Source: Ectothiorhodospiraceae bacterium
GTDB taxonomy: Bacteria; Pseudomonadota; Gammaproteobacteria; Nitrococcales; Aquisalimonadaceae
Assembly: GCA_020831845.1 (NCBI GenBank)
Contig: JAFIFV010000097.1
Coordinates: 82,593-146,592, forward strand
Direction: 5' to 3'
Length of the DNA stretch: 64,000 nt
Numbering within the stretch: position 1 is the stretch's first letter; each line of letters begins with the position of its first letter. The notes beneath the pieces were generated by a model. It was not told the origin of the DNA, did not search any database, and was given only the letters and a program-made list of their open reading frames with translations. The translations under genes were made by a program, and so were the position numbers. Shown one piece after another: positions 15,943-23,334 of this stretch.

Positions 15943-16940
15943 TACCCGCCGACCACACCCACCGTGCGCCCAGCTACCGCCTGGTGGTGGACGGAATCGA
16001 CATCAGCCCCACGATCAATGGTCGGTTGGTCAGCCTGGTCATCACGGAGAATCGCGGCATCGAGGCCGATACCCTGGATCTTACTCTGGCCGATCACGAC
16101 GGCGCCGTGGAGCTGCCGCCCACCGGCGCCGAGATCACGGCGGCGATCGGCTGGGACGGCGAACTGGTCGAGAAAGGCTCGTACATCGTGGACGAGATCG
16201 AGCATAGCGGCTCGCCGGACCAGGTGCTGATTCGCGCCCGCAGCGCGGACATGCGCGGCGGGCTCCCGGGCCAGAAAAGTCGTAGCTGGCACGACACCAC
16301 CGTGGCGGAGATCGTGGAGGAGATCGCCAAGGAACACGGGCTTGAGCCGAAGTTGGGCGAGCATCTCGGCGGCATCCGCGTACGCCATATCGACCAGACC
16401 AGCGAGAGCGACCTCCACCTGCTGACGCGCCTAGCCGAGCGGTACGACGCCATCGCTGCCGTGAAAGCGGGCAGGCTACTGTTCATTCCCGCAGCCGCAG
16501 CCAGCACGGCAAGTGGAGAGCCCCTGCCACCGATCACCTTACGGCGCCACGACGCCGACCAGCACCGCTACGTGAAGGCTGATCGGGACGCCTATACCGG
16601 CGTGAGGGCGTACTGGAACGACACTTCCGGTGGCCGCCGCGAGAAGGTGGTGGCGGGCACCGAGGGCAACCCCAAGGAGTTGCGCCCGACCTACGCCACA
16701 AAAGAGGATGCCCTCGCTGCAGCCAGGGCGGAATTCCGGAGGCTGCAGCGGGGAGCGGCTGAATTCTCCCTTGTGCTAGCGTTAGGACGGGCGGAGCTTG
16801 CGCCCGAGACGCCCATTACCGCTCAAGGATGGAAGCCGCAGATCGATGGCACCACCTGGATAGCGGTGAGGGTTAAGCACGATTTGAATGACAGCGGGTT
16901 AATCAGTAGCTTCCAGGCGGAAGCATCAGTAGCTCCATAA
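15939..16940 (+). CDS. D: Late control protein / baseplate hub gpD
   Basis: A 333-residue protein, the gpD/phage late control D family (baseplate hub). Near the start it reads YRLVVDGIDISPTINGRLVS, with later EADTLDLTLADHDGAVELP, the hub signature, and DQTSESDLHLLTRLAERYDA at about 146-165. The tail RVKHDLNDSGLISSFQAEA closes the domain. It is the last gene of the late block; a 146-bp gap and the lower-GC methylase cassette follow. Confidence 0.95.
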   Translation: MIPADHTHRAPSYRLVVDGIDISPTINGRLVSLVITENRGIEADTLDLTLADHDGAVELPPTGAEITAAIGWDGELVEKGSYIVDEIEHSGSPDQVLIRARSADMRGGLPGQKSRSWHDTTVAEIVEEIAKEHGLEPKLGEHLGGIRVRHIDQTSESDLHLLTRLAERYDAIAAVKAGRLLFIPAAAASTASGEPLPPITLRRHDADQHRYVKADRDAYTGVRAYWNDTSGGRREKVVAGTEGNPKELRPTYATKEDALAAARAEFRRLQRGAAEFSLVLALGRAELAPETPITAQGWKPQIDGTTWIAVRVKHDLNDSGLISSFQAEASVAP

Positions 16941-17086
16941 ACGTGGCCCACAGAAGTGGCCGCCTGGTTTATAGAACTTGTTCTTGACTGGAGGATGGGT
17001 GAACGTTATGAAGCAGGCTAACGTCTAAAGCGGAACTGAAGCGCCGCAGGTGATAAGCTTCCACATTTTCATTCGGGGGAACTAAC

Positions 17087-18022
17087 TTGAGGACCGCGAT
17101 TTCACTGTTCACCGGGTGCGGCGGTTCAGATACGGGGCTGATTCGTGCTGGATTTGACGTAGTGATGGCTAACGACATCCTTCCATATGCAGCCGAAGTC
17201 TATCATGCGAACCTTCCTGATACTGACTATCGGGTCGCTCCTGTGGAGGAGTTGAAATCGTTCCCGAAGGCTGACCTCTTGGCAGGCTGCTACCCATGTC
17301 AGGGGTTCTCGCAAGGAGGCGCCCGACAAGCCGACCGAACGATCAATCGCCTGTACTTGCAGTTCGCGCGGGTGCTAAACGCCGTTAAGCCACGCGCATT
17401 TGTTGTTGAAAACGTATCAGGGATGAAACGGGCGGATTTCAAACACTTGCTAGACCATCAAGTCGAGGTGTTTACAGAAGCCGGCTACGAGGTTAGTTGG
17501 GACCTGTTAAATGCGGTGAACTTTGGCGTCCCTCAAGAGAGAAAGCGGATATTCATCGTTGGCATCCGAAACGATATAAATGCCGAATATCGTTTCCCAG
17601 AACCTACCCACGGCCCCGAAAAAGGGCAACGTTATATGAGTATCCGGGATGCGATAGACGGCATGCCAGAGTGGCCCGTTGGTGAGTTCTTGGATGACCC
17701 ATTTCACTGGTACTACTTATCAAGGAATCGCTGGCGGTCGTGGGAAGAACCGAGCAAAACAGTGGTGAGCCACCCCCGCCATATGCCTTTGCATCCTATG
17801 AGCCCGCCGTTGCGGCGGGTGCACACGGATTGCTGGGAGTGGAAGCATGACGGACCAAAGCGACGGTTTTCATACCATGAGGCGGCCCGCCTTCAAGGCT
17901 TCCCGAAAGGTTTCGCTTTTCCGGACACTGCGGGTTTGCGCACCAAGTACAAGGTGGTGGGAAACGCTGTGCCTCCCCCCTTGTTCGAGGCAGTAGCAAG
18001 AGCCCTCCCGGACATATGGTGA
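17087..18022 (+). CDS. DNA (cytosine-5) methyltransferase
   Basis: A 311-residue C5-MTase. The start is TTG 17087, backed by GGGGGA at 17075-17080. Motif I is LFTGCGGSDTGLIRAGF (7-23), motif IV is CYPCQGFSQ with Cys71 catalytic, motif VI is VENVSGM (E108-N109-V110), motif VIII is PQERKRIFIVG and motif X is YKVVGNAVPPPL. All catalytic motifs are present. The target-recognition part between VIII and X is short (about 100 residues). The gene converges on a leftward set of nuclease-like, ParB-like and Vsr genes; Vsr with a C5-MTase is the classic dcm/vsr pairing. Base composition is less GC-rich than the flanks, so the cassette was likely acquired. Confidence 0.93.
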   Translation: MRTAISLFTGCGGSDTGLIRAGFDVVMANDILPYAAEVYHANLPDTDYRVAPVEELKSFPKADLLAGCYPCQGFSQGGARQADRTINRLYLQFARVLNAVKPRAFVVENVSGMKRADFKHLLDHQVEVFTEAGYEVSWDLLNAVNFGVPQERKRIFIVGIRNDINAEYRFPEPTHGPEKGQRYMSIRDAIDGMPEWPVGEFLDDPFHWYYLSRNRWRSWEEPSKTVVSHPRHMPLHPMSPPLRRVHTDCWEWKHDGPKRRFSYHEAARLQGFPKGFAFPDTAGLRTKYKVVGNAVPPPLFEAVARALPDIW

Positions 18023-18024
18023 AT

Positions 18025-19014
18025 TTACGCTGCAGCCGAATCCTTGACCAATTGAATTAAGTCATCAAGGTCTTGCGCAACGTTAGCTTCCAAGCGATCA
18101 GCGCTTCCGGCCTCGTTTTCTGCAAGAAGGGTTAATCTCACGCGATCGAACACCAGTCCTGCTCGTTGACTCGCGTCGATAAGCATAGCATCAGTAACAT
18201 AATATGGTGTGCAGAAGACTCTGACTGGCTCCACCATTGTCATCGGATTAAACCACTTACGCAGCCTCTTGAAATCGGGCTCAATATCACCGAACTTGGT
18301 AGACCAGTCATTCCCACATGCACATTGTCCCAATAAAAAGAGATTACCTTGTCGCCTGTCCGCAAAGGGCCTCCAAGCAACGAAATCGAGACCTTCATCT
18401 TTGGTGTGGGCCGGATTCGGATCATCTGGCAGGTGATTGTCTGGCTGCCAAGCCCATTCCAACGTTTGCTCTGCGAGAGAAGACATTAAGCCCTTGAAAC
18501 GTGGACTAGCTCCACCCTGACGAGGCCAGCCTGTATGATACGAGCGGCTATCTGTTCCACCTAGATACAGTTCAATAACGCTCCTAGAAATATGCTCAAA
18601 AGCTTGAGGAAGCCGATTAAACGGCTCCTTCGAAAGACCGGTTGTTACATTACAGACAGCGAGACAAAACTCGTACACTTTCGTTTCACTAGGCACATAG
18701 AAGAGACTGTTTCCCTGCATGCGGAATGGATAATGATCACCAAGCAGTTCTTGTCGCCGGGTGATGTTCTGTAATATGCGGCCCGCAGCCTCTTCAGTCT
18801 CTAGGTCAGTTCGCTGCCATCCTTCAAGCCCAGATAGCTCTGGCTCAGGGTCGAAATCGTCCATCGAATCAGCGACCCTATCATCGTAAATACCTGACTC
18901 GAAAACGGCTGACCCTGAAATCATCGCGCTAAATTCGGCCTGATCCGCATCATCTGCTGTACGTTGATCAAATAGCCGTTCAGTATACGGACCAGATCTA
19001 CTCCCCGTCGCCAC
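18025..19014 (-). CDS. Putative restriction endonuclease-like protein of the methylase cassette
   Basis: 329 residues from GTG 19014, chosen because AGGAGG lies 6 nt before it. The N-terminal third is acidic. In the second half GLDFVAWRPF is followed, after a short loop, by LFLLGQCACGNDWSTKF. The spacing D-(10 to 15)-Q-x-C-A and a later Lys resemble PD-(D/E)xK-like folds where the second acidic residue is Gln, but the usual ExK lysine is not in place. No helicase or methylase motif is present. It overlaps the ParB-like gene by 17 bp and runs against the methyltransferase, so a role as the cutting partner is inference. Confidence 0.5.
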   Translation of the reverse strand: MATGSRSGPYTERLFDQRTADDADQAEFSAMISGSAVFESGIYDDRVADSMDDFDPEPELSGLEGWQRTDLETEEAAGRILQNITRRQELLGDHYPFRMQGNSLFYVPSETKVYEFCLAVCNVTTGLSKEPFNRLPQAFEHISRSVIELYLGGTDSRSYHTGWPRQGGASPRFKGLMSSLAEQTLEWAWQPDNHLPDDPNPAHTKDEGLDFVAWRPFADRRQGNLFLLGQCACGNDWSTKFGDIEPDFKRLRKWFNPMTMVEPVRVFCTPYYVTDAMLIDASQRAGLVFDRVRLTLLAENEAGSADRLEANVAQDLDDLIQLVKDSAAA

Positions 19015-20149
19015 TCGAGGCCTCCTGAAGCTGTCTATCAACCTGCGTCGCCAGCCTTTTTACTTTGGCGCTCGATTCTGTAAACTTCCCTGCAACTGCC
19101 GCCGGCACTTCTTGCTCCGTTAATCGTGTATTTATATCACTTAAAGCGTCGCGTGCCTCCATCAGACCGGATGCCAAACGCTCCTCTAGTGGCTGAGTTA
19201 TCTTACTGATATCCCGAAGAGATTTACCTTGCTTGAGCAAGGTCATTTTTTCTGGGCTTGCGACAATAGTCGCCAACTCTCCCAGTTGACGCGAATCGTC
19301 GATCGCCGAATTGAGACCTTTCGCTTTGTCGCCGAACATTGCCCGCGTAATTACGGCCGCATCATCTAATTTTTGCGCTGGAATCGGCTGTTCGGCGCGC
19401 GGATCTTCGTCAATCTCGAGAAAAGTACGTACGGAGTTGTAGCCGAGTATTGTGTACACCCATGAGAATGGATAGGCCGTGTTGCTCCCCCGCCCTTTAC
19501 GAACACTGTTCTCAGCGTGGAATCGACCTTCTTGTTCAAGCTGCCTGATAAAATGGTAACCTTCTAAGAGCCTCGCGACTGTCCTGTGCTGGTCACCGAT
19601 CATCGTGGCTACATCAGCTGTATCCATGCCCGTTTCGACTACGCGGGCAATCCATACGGCCTTGGCATATGAATCCCAAGGCTGTGCTGAGGCAATATGG
19701 CGGACACCCAGGTAGGAAAGCAATGAACGCTGATGATCATCCTCGGAAAAAACAATGACTGGAACTGGGTTGACCGTAGGGCTTCCATGAGCCTCATGCA
19801 CTGCATGGAAGTGCTCCGTGCGGGGACGATGGTTCCTCGCCCGGTCATCGCCTGTAAGGATGAGGCAGGCTGCCAGTCTCCGATTACCTTCCGCTACAAT
19901 TAATTTATCTGTGCCTGGTTCAGGCCGGCAAACAAGAGGTTCCGCCGCGAAATAGCCATTCACTGCTAGCGAGCTAAGTACGTCGTCAACTCCGAAAGTC
20001 GTTACGATGTAATCAACAATCTCAGTTTGGTTGACCCGGGTACGGTCTTGTAGCCCAAACCGAGGATTATCCTTATCTAGAAGAAGGCGATCGAGCCACT
20101 CGTGCGTGACGCCGCCCTCCCCAGATTCCGGTGTTTCCCCATCGGCCAT
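18998..20149 (-). CDS. ParB-like nuclease/HTH domain protein of the methylase cassette
   Basis: 383 residues from ATG 20149 (GGGAGCG upstream). The N-terminal half has LLLDKDNPRFGLQDRT and LIVAEGNRRLAACLIL. The latter is the ParB box pattern (V.EGNRRL.A), which binds or hydrolyses nucleotides in ParB/Srx and some nuclease-related families. GMDTADVATMIGDQHRTVARLLEGY at about 190-215 looks like a helix-turn-helix. The C-terminal part is helical. It is encoded just downstream of Vsr and overlaps the nuclease-like gene, so the three are likely one leftward transcript. The substrate is unknown. Confidence 0.72.
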   Translation of the reverse strand: MADGETPESGEGGVTHEWLDRLLLDKDNPRFGLQDRTRVNQTEIVDYIVTTFGVDDVLSSLAVNGYFAAEPLVCRPEPGTDKLIVAEGNRRLAACLILTGDDRARNHRPRTEHFHAVHEAHGSPTVNPVPVIVFSEDDHQRSLLSYLGVRHIASAQPWDSYAKAVWIARVVETGMDTADVATMIGDQHRTVARLLEGYHFIRQLEQEGRFHAENSVRKGRGSNTAYPFSWVYTILGYNSVRTFLEIDEDPRAEQPIPAQKLDDAAVITRAMFGDKAKGLNSAIDDSRQLGELATIVASPEKMTLLKQGKSLRDISKITQPLEERLASGLMEARDALSDINTRLTEQEVPAAVAGKFTESSAKVKRLATQVDRQLQEASSGDGE

Positions 20150-20304
20150 GGTGTCGCTCCCAATATAAGGATGCCGCCCGAAGACAAATCTTAGGCGGCG
20201 GTCAAATGATTGGCTTTCCCACTTCACAGGAACCTTGCAAGTACAACAAGCTTCCTTTTACTTCCCTGTGTAGCCGGGTGGAACTTATTTTGTGCCCGCG
20301 GACA

Positions 20305-20772
20305 CTAGGAACGGCTCTCCTTAGCAAACAGTTCCGTTGATTGTCTACCTGTTGCCCCCACCTGTTTCTCAAGAAATGACCTCACTACCTGCGCCGTGTT
20401 ATCGATATCCCGCAACTCACACTCCCACACCACAAGGACACGCAACCCTAGCTCATGCAATCGCCGTTGGTTCTGTATATCACGGCGAATATTGCCCTCG
20501 AGTTTGTTCTTCCAGTAGGAAACGCTAGTTTTGGGCAGTCTGGCAATCTTGCAATGCTGATGCTGGTGCCAGAAGCAGCCATGCATGAAAATAACTGCCC
20601 GTCGCCCCGGGAATACTAGGTCCGGCTTCCCAGGCAGATCTTTGACGTGCAGGCGATATCGGAAGCCCATGCAATGAATCAGTCGCCGCAGCCGCATCTC
20701 TGGGTTCGAGTCCTTGCTCCGAATCCGGGTCATGCACCTGCTTCGCGCTTCTGGGGTAAGGGTGTCCGTCAC
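20305..20772 (-). CDS. vsr: Very-short-patch repair endonuclease (Vsr)
   Basis: 155 residues from GTG 20772, matching the family length of about 156. Key residues line up with E. coli Vsr numbering: Glu25 (SNPEMRL), Asp51 (GKPDLVF), His64 and the HGCFWHQHQHC block (64-74) with the intercalating Trp68 and zinc ligands. It nicks T:G mismatches arising from deaminated 5-methylcytosine. It therefore repairs damage caused by the methyltransferase at 17087-18022. The pairing supports co-acquisition. A longer upstream in-frame start exists but has no family residues. Confidence 0.92.
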   Translation of the reverse strand: MTDTLTPEARSRCMTRIRSKDSNPEMRLRRLIHCMGFRYRLHVKDLPGKPDLVFPGRRAVIFMHGCFWHQHQHCKIARLPKTSVSYWKNKLEGNIRRDIQNQRRLHELGLRVLVVWECELRDIDNTAQVVRSFLEKQVGATGRQSTELFAKESRS

Positions 20773-20939
20773 TCCCACGCACCTCCTGCCAATCACAATT
20801 CCACATAATTGTCGGACGCTCCCCACCGCCTGTATACCGAGAGGGCCCCAATCAGCGAAGATGTGCCTCCCCGTCAGGCAATGGTTGGCGTCCTCGGACT
20901 TCAGCCCCCCCATCTCCACGCACTCGCCTTCACCACCCC

Positions 20940-21165
20940 CTAAAACAAAGCCTCGATAGGCATATTGAGCACGACCACGGCACCATGAGTCTCGTGGGTA
21001 ATCATGTCTTCCCTAGTAACAACGGTTAGAAAGCCATCCTCGAGCACGACCGGCTTCGCATCTCGGAGCACGAGTGTTGCTTGATAGGCTCAGGAACACC
21101 CCCACTGCCACCGCACTAAAGGCAACTCCCGCGATCAATAGCAGGCCGATCCACATTTTTGTCAT
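20940..21165 (-). pseudogene. Small membrane-protein gene with a one-base frameshift (candidate)
   Basis: From ATG 21165 the frame reads MTKMWIGLLLIAGVAFSAVA and a further VGVFLS, a membrane anchor, then hits a stop after 50 codons. The next frame is open from just after the anchor to TAG 20940-20942 and reads LRDAKPVVLEDGFLTVV and HETHGAVVVLNMPIEALF, which looks like a folded domain. Total length is 226 bp (3n+1), fitting one extra base near 21090. It lies 26 bp downstream of the repressor gene. It may instead be a real 50-residue peptide (21013-21165). Confidence 0.35.
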
Positions 21166-21191
21166 TACTTATCACTCGCTTGTTGCTCTTC

Positions 21192-21890
21192 TCAATACAC
21201 CCGACCGCCTCTCCAGTGGCAGTGACCGATGATCTCTACGTTCCCCAACTGCTCCGGATGGACCACCTCAGGCGCGTAGAACTCGTTATCCGATGAAAGG
21301 CGTAAGGACCCATCCGCCAGCCGCTGGAGGCGCTTGATGCGCAGCGCCTCTCCCAGCCGGAGTAGGAACACGCCATCGCCCTCGGTGGCGGCGCGGTTGA
21401 TCAGAACCGTGTCACCCTCTTGCAGGGTGCCATCCATGGAATCACCGGTCACCTCCAGAGCCACCAGGTTGCTTTCGTACAGGCCCTCCTGGTTCACCCA
21501 CTCCCGGCGGAAGTGCAGCGTGTACTTCACGCGCTCCTCGGAGAACAGTCGCCCATTGCCTGCCGCCGCCTGCAAATCGTAGAGCGGTACCGAGACGAAC
21601 TCGGAGACCTCTTGCTGCAGCTCGCCGGGACGAGTCACACCGACCATCGGCGGCGGCTCGCCAAGGCCAGGCGGCGGTTCACCCCTGCCAAGAATCAACC
21701 AATCAAGGCTTATATCGCGCTCCAGCGCAACGGCGACAGCCTCCTCGAACGGAACGCTTCCGCGGGCTCTCTTGTTGGTCATACCCGTTGTGCTATAGCC
21801 CAGCCGCAACGAGAGCTCACGATCGCTTTTTGAGCCCACTACCATTTTGAGGCGATCAATCACCTCGCCAGCATCGCATGTGGCATTCAT
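21192..21890 (-). CDS. Phage CI-type repressor with S24 (LexA-like) autocleavage domain
   Basis: A 232-residue protein. Residues 1-65 form an XRE-type helix-turn-helix (SDRELSLRLGYSTTGMTNKR). The C-terminal S24 peptidase domain has Ala110-Gly111 as the likely cleavage bond, Ser151 in TGDSMDGT and Lys186 in LRIKRLQ. It should hold the prophage silent and self-cleave with activated RecA. It is transcribed leftward, divergent from the small gene at 21991. The spacer carries repeated half-sites. P2's own repressor lacks S24, so this immunity module is lambda-like and replaced. Confidence 0.92.
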   Translation of the reverse strand: MNATCDAGEVIDRLKMVVGSKSDRELSLRLGYSTTGMTNKRARGSVPFEEAVAVALERDISLDWLILGRGEPPPGLGEPPPMVGVTRPGELQQEVSEFVSVPLYDLQAAAGNGRLFSEERVKYTLHFRREWVNQEGLYESNLVALEVTGDSMDGTLQEGDTVLINRAATEGDGVFLLRLGEALRIKRLQRLADGSLRLSSDNEFYAPEVVHPEQLGNVEIIGHCHWRGGRVY

Positions 21891-21916
21891 AAGGAGTTCC
21901 TTCTCCCAGAAAACCC

Positions 21917-21958
21917 CATATTGAGTTGACTGACTCTCATATTGGGTTTACTCTCAAT
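21917..21958. promoter_or_regulatory. Repressor operator region (repeated half-sites)
   Basis: CATATTGAGT (21917-21926) and CATATTGGGT (21938-21947) are direct repeats 21 bp apart, about two helical turns. Each is followed by ACTCTCA (21933-21939 and 21950-21956), giving TTGRGT-N-ACTCTCA dyads. The set lies between the divergent repressor and early genes, so it is the likely CI operator. The assignment is by position and repeat pattern. Confidence 0.6.
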
Positions 21959-21990
21959 TTGTCAAAGGCAATCATTGGGAATCATACACC

Positions 21991-22188
21991 ATGAGTGCAT
22001 TCATGCCTCAAAAGCGCATTTCGCGCTCGCCTAACGGGTGCAACGCCAAGCCGATTGCGCTGGCACTAACCCAAGATGAGCGCACTGCCGTTGAGCGGCT
22101 CGCTCAGCGGGAAAGTCGGTCGCTCGCCGCAATGTCCCGTCTGCTGGTTCTCAAGGGCCTCCAGGCCAGCGGCCACCCCGTGCATTGA
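21991..22188 (+). CDS. Small ribbon-helix-helix-like early protein
   Basis: 65 residues, first rightward gene after the repressor operators. The core IALALTQDERTAVERLAQRESRSLAAMSRLLVLKGL has the beta strand plus two-helix pattern of Arc/CopG-type regulators. By position it could act like Cox/Cro, but that is inference. It overlaps the downstream small gene's longer frame by 4 bp. Confidence 0.6.
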   Translation: MSAFMPQKRISRSPNGCNAKPIALALTQDERTAVERLAQRESRSLAAMSRLLVLKGLQASGHPVH

Positions 22189-22229
22189 AAGACACGACTA
22201 CCTCCACGGTTCTGAGAAGGAAAACGCGC

Positions 22230-22433
22230 ATGTACCAGGACCCCAAACGCATCCGGCGCCGTTACGGCGCCATCAACCTGGACGAGTACGAAGCCCGTCT
22301 GATCGACGCGCTGGTCGACTACACCGGCATCGAGCGCGCCACGCTGCTGCGACAGCTGGTGATCAAGGAAGCGCTCGAGGCGTTGGGTATCGCTGATTTC
22401 CATGGCGGAAGCATCGCCCAGCGCGGTCGCTGA
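22230..22433 (+). CDS. Small ribbon-helix-helix-like protein 2
   Basis: 67 residues from ATG 22230, favoured by GAGAAGGA upstream; ATG 22185 in the same frame overlaps the previous stop and is the alternative. The text INLDEYEARLIDALVDYTGIERATLLRQLVIKEALEALG has the strand-helix-helix pattern of Arc-type repressors. It may act together with the preceding protein of the same type in early control. Function unknown. Confidence 0.62.
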   Translation: MYQDPKRIRRRYGAINLDEYEARLIDALVDYTGIERATLLRQLVIKEALEALGIADFHGGSIAQRGR

Positions 22434-22441
22434 GCGAAGGC

Positions 22442-22672
22442 ATGTTTTCGGACCTTTTGGGGACCTCAGAACCGGAGAGGCGCATGCCACGCGAGGAGCT
22501 GGAGCTGGACAACGAGGCACGAGAACTACTGGAACGCGTCCGCGACGAATTCGGCCTGGAGGGCCTGGATCAAGCGGCGGAGATGATGCTGCGCCGGCGG
22601 CTGCGTCGAGGCACTCGGGAACTGACCGGCCGCGGACGCGCGATGCACCTGATCAAGGGGGGCGATCGATGA
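22442..22672 (+). CDS. Small helical early protein, unknown
   Basis: 76 residues, strongly charged and helical: PREELELDNEARELLERVR and AEMMLRRRLRRGTREL. No motif is recognised. It overlaps the Ogr-like gene at ATGA (22669-22672), so the two are probably coupled. ATG 22484 is an alternative start giving a shorter protein. Confidence 0.5.
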   Translation: MFSDLLGTSEPERRMPREELELDNEARELLERVRDEFGLEGLDQAAEMMLRRRLRRGTRELTGRGRAMHLIKGGDR

Positions 22673-22962
22673 ATCACCGGCGGAACAACATGCGGCTGGA
22701 TTGCCCCCACTGCGGCGCCTTCGCCCGCATACGCAGCAGCCAGACGCCATCGCCGCTGTATCGCGAAGCAGTGGTGGAGTGCCAAAGCCTGGAGTGCGGA
22801 TGGCGCGGCAAGATCGGCCTGGAGTTCATTTGCACGCTCACGCCCAGCCAGAAACCCAGCCCGGAAATCCGGTTGCCGGTTTCCGAGGTGGTCCGGAAGA
22901 ACATCCTGGGCCAGCTGACGCTGGAGCTACCCGAGGCCGCGAACGCGCGGCGCACACCCTGA
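22669..22962 (+). CDS. ogr: Ogr/Delta-type zinc-binding late gene activator
   Basis: 97 residues. LDCPHCGAFARIRSS near the start and VECQSLECGWRGKIGLEF give four Cys (C-x2-C ... C-x4-C) in the layout of P2 Ogr and P4 Delta, followed by the typical ICTLTPS stretch. These proteins bind upstream dyads and contact RNA polymerase alpha to turn on late genes. Two such dyads are present, at 3995-4014 and 10659-10678. In P2 ogr follows gene D; here it has moved to the early block. Confidence 0.85.
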   Translation: MNHRRNNMRLDCPHCGAFARIRSSQTPSPLYREAVVECQSLECGWRGKIGLEFICTLTPSQKPSPEIRLPVSEVVRKNILGQLTLELPEAANARRTP

Positions 22963-22991
22963 CCGTTTCACTCAACCGGAGGACGCCGGCC

Positions 22992-23315
22992 ATGAACGAC
23001 ATCACCACCACCGCCACGGCGTGGCTGCTCCGCCATGCCCGCGATCTGAGCCGCCCCGACGCGCTGAAGCAGTGCACCGACTACCTCGTGGGCCACCACG
23101 ACGTCAGCGAGGACACCGCCGGCCATGTCGCCCTGCAAGCCCTGGCCTCGCTGGAGAGCGTGAATCAGCGTAGCTGGATCGATATCGATGCCTGCACTTC
23201 CCACCTCGTGGTAATTCGCCGCCAGGGGAAACCGCCGATCGCCTTCACGCTCACGGACCTGATGCGCCTGCACCGGCGGCACGGCAGCCGGACGCAGCGC
23301 TCGTCACTCCACTGA
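22992..23315 (+). CDS. Hypothetical early phage protein
   Basis: 107 residues, ATG 22992 with GGAGG upstream. The N-terminal half is helical (ATAWLLRHARDLSRPDALKQ) and the middle reads DTAGHVALQALASLESV. No family is recognised. It sits between Ogr and the primase-helicase on the same strand. Confidence 0.6.
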   Translation: MNDITTTATAWLLRHARDLSRPDALKQCTDYLVGHHDVSEDTAGHVALQALASLESVNQRSWIDIDACTSHLVVIRRQGKPPIAFTLTDLMRLHRRHGSRTQRSSLH

Positions 23316-23334
23316 GCCCAGAAGGCGCCGCCGG

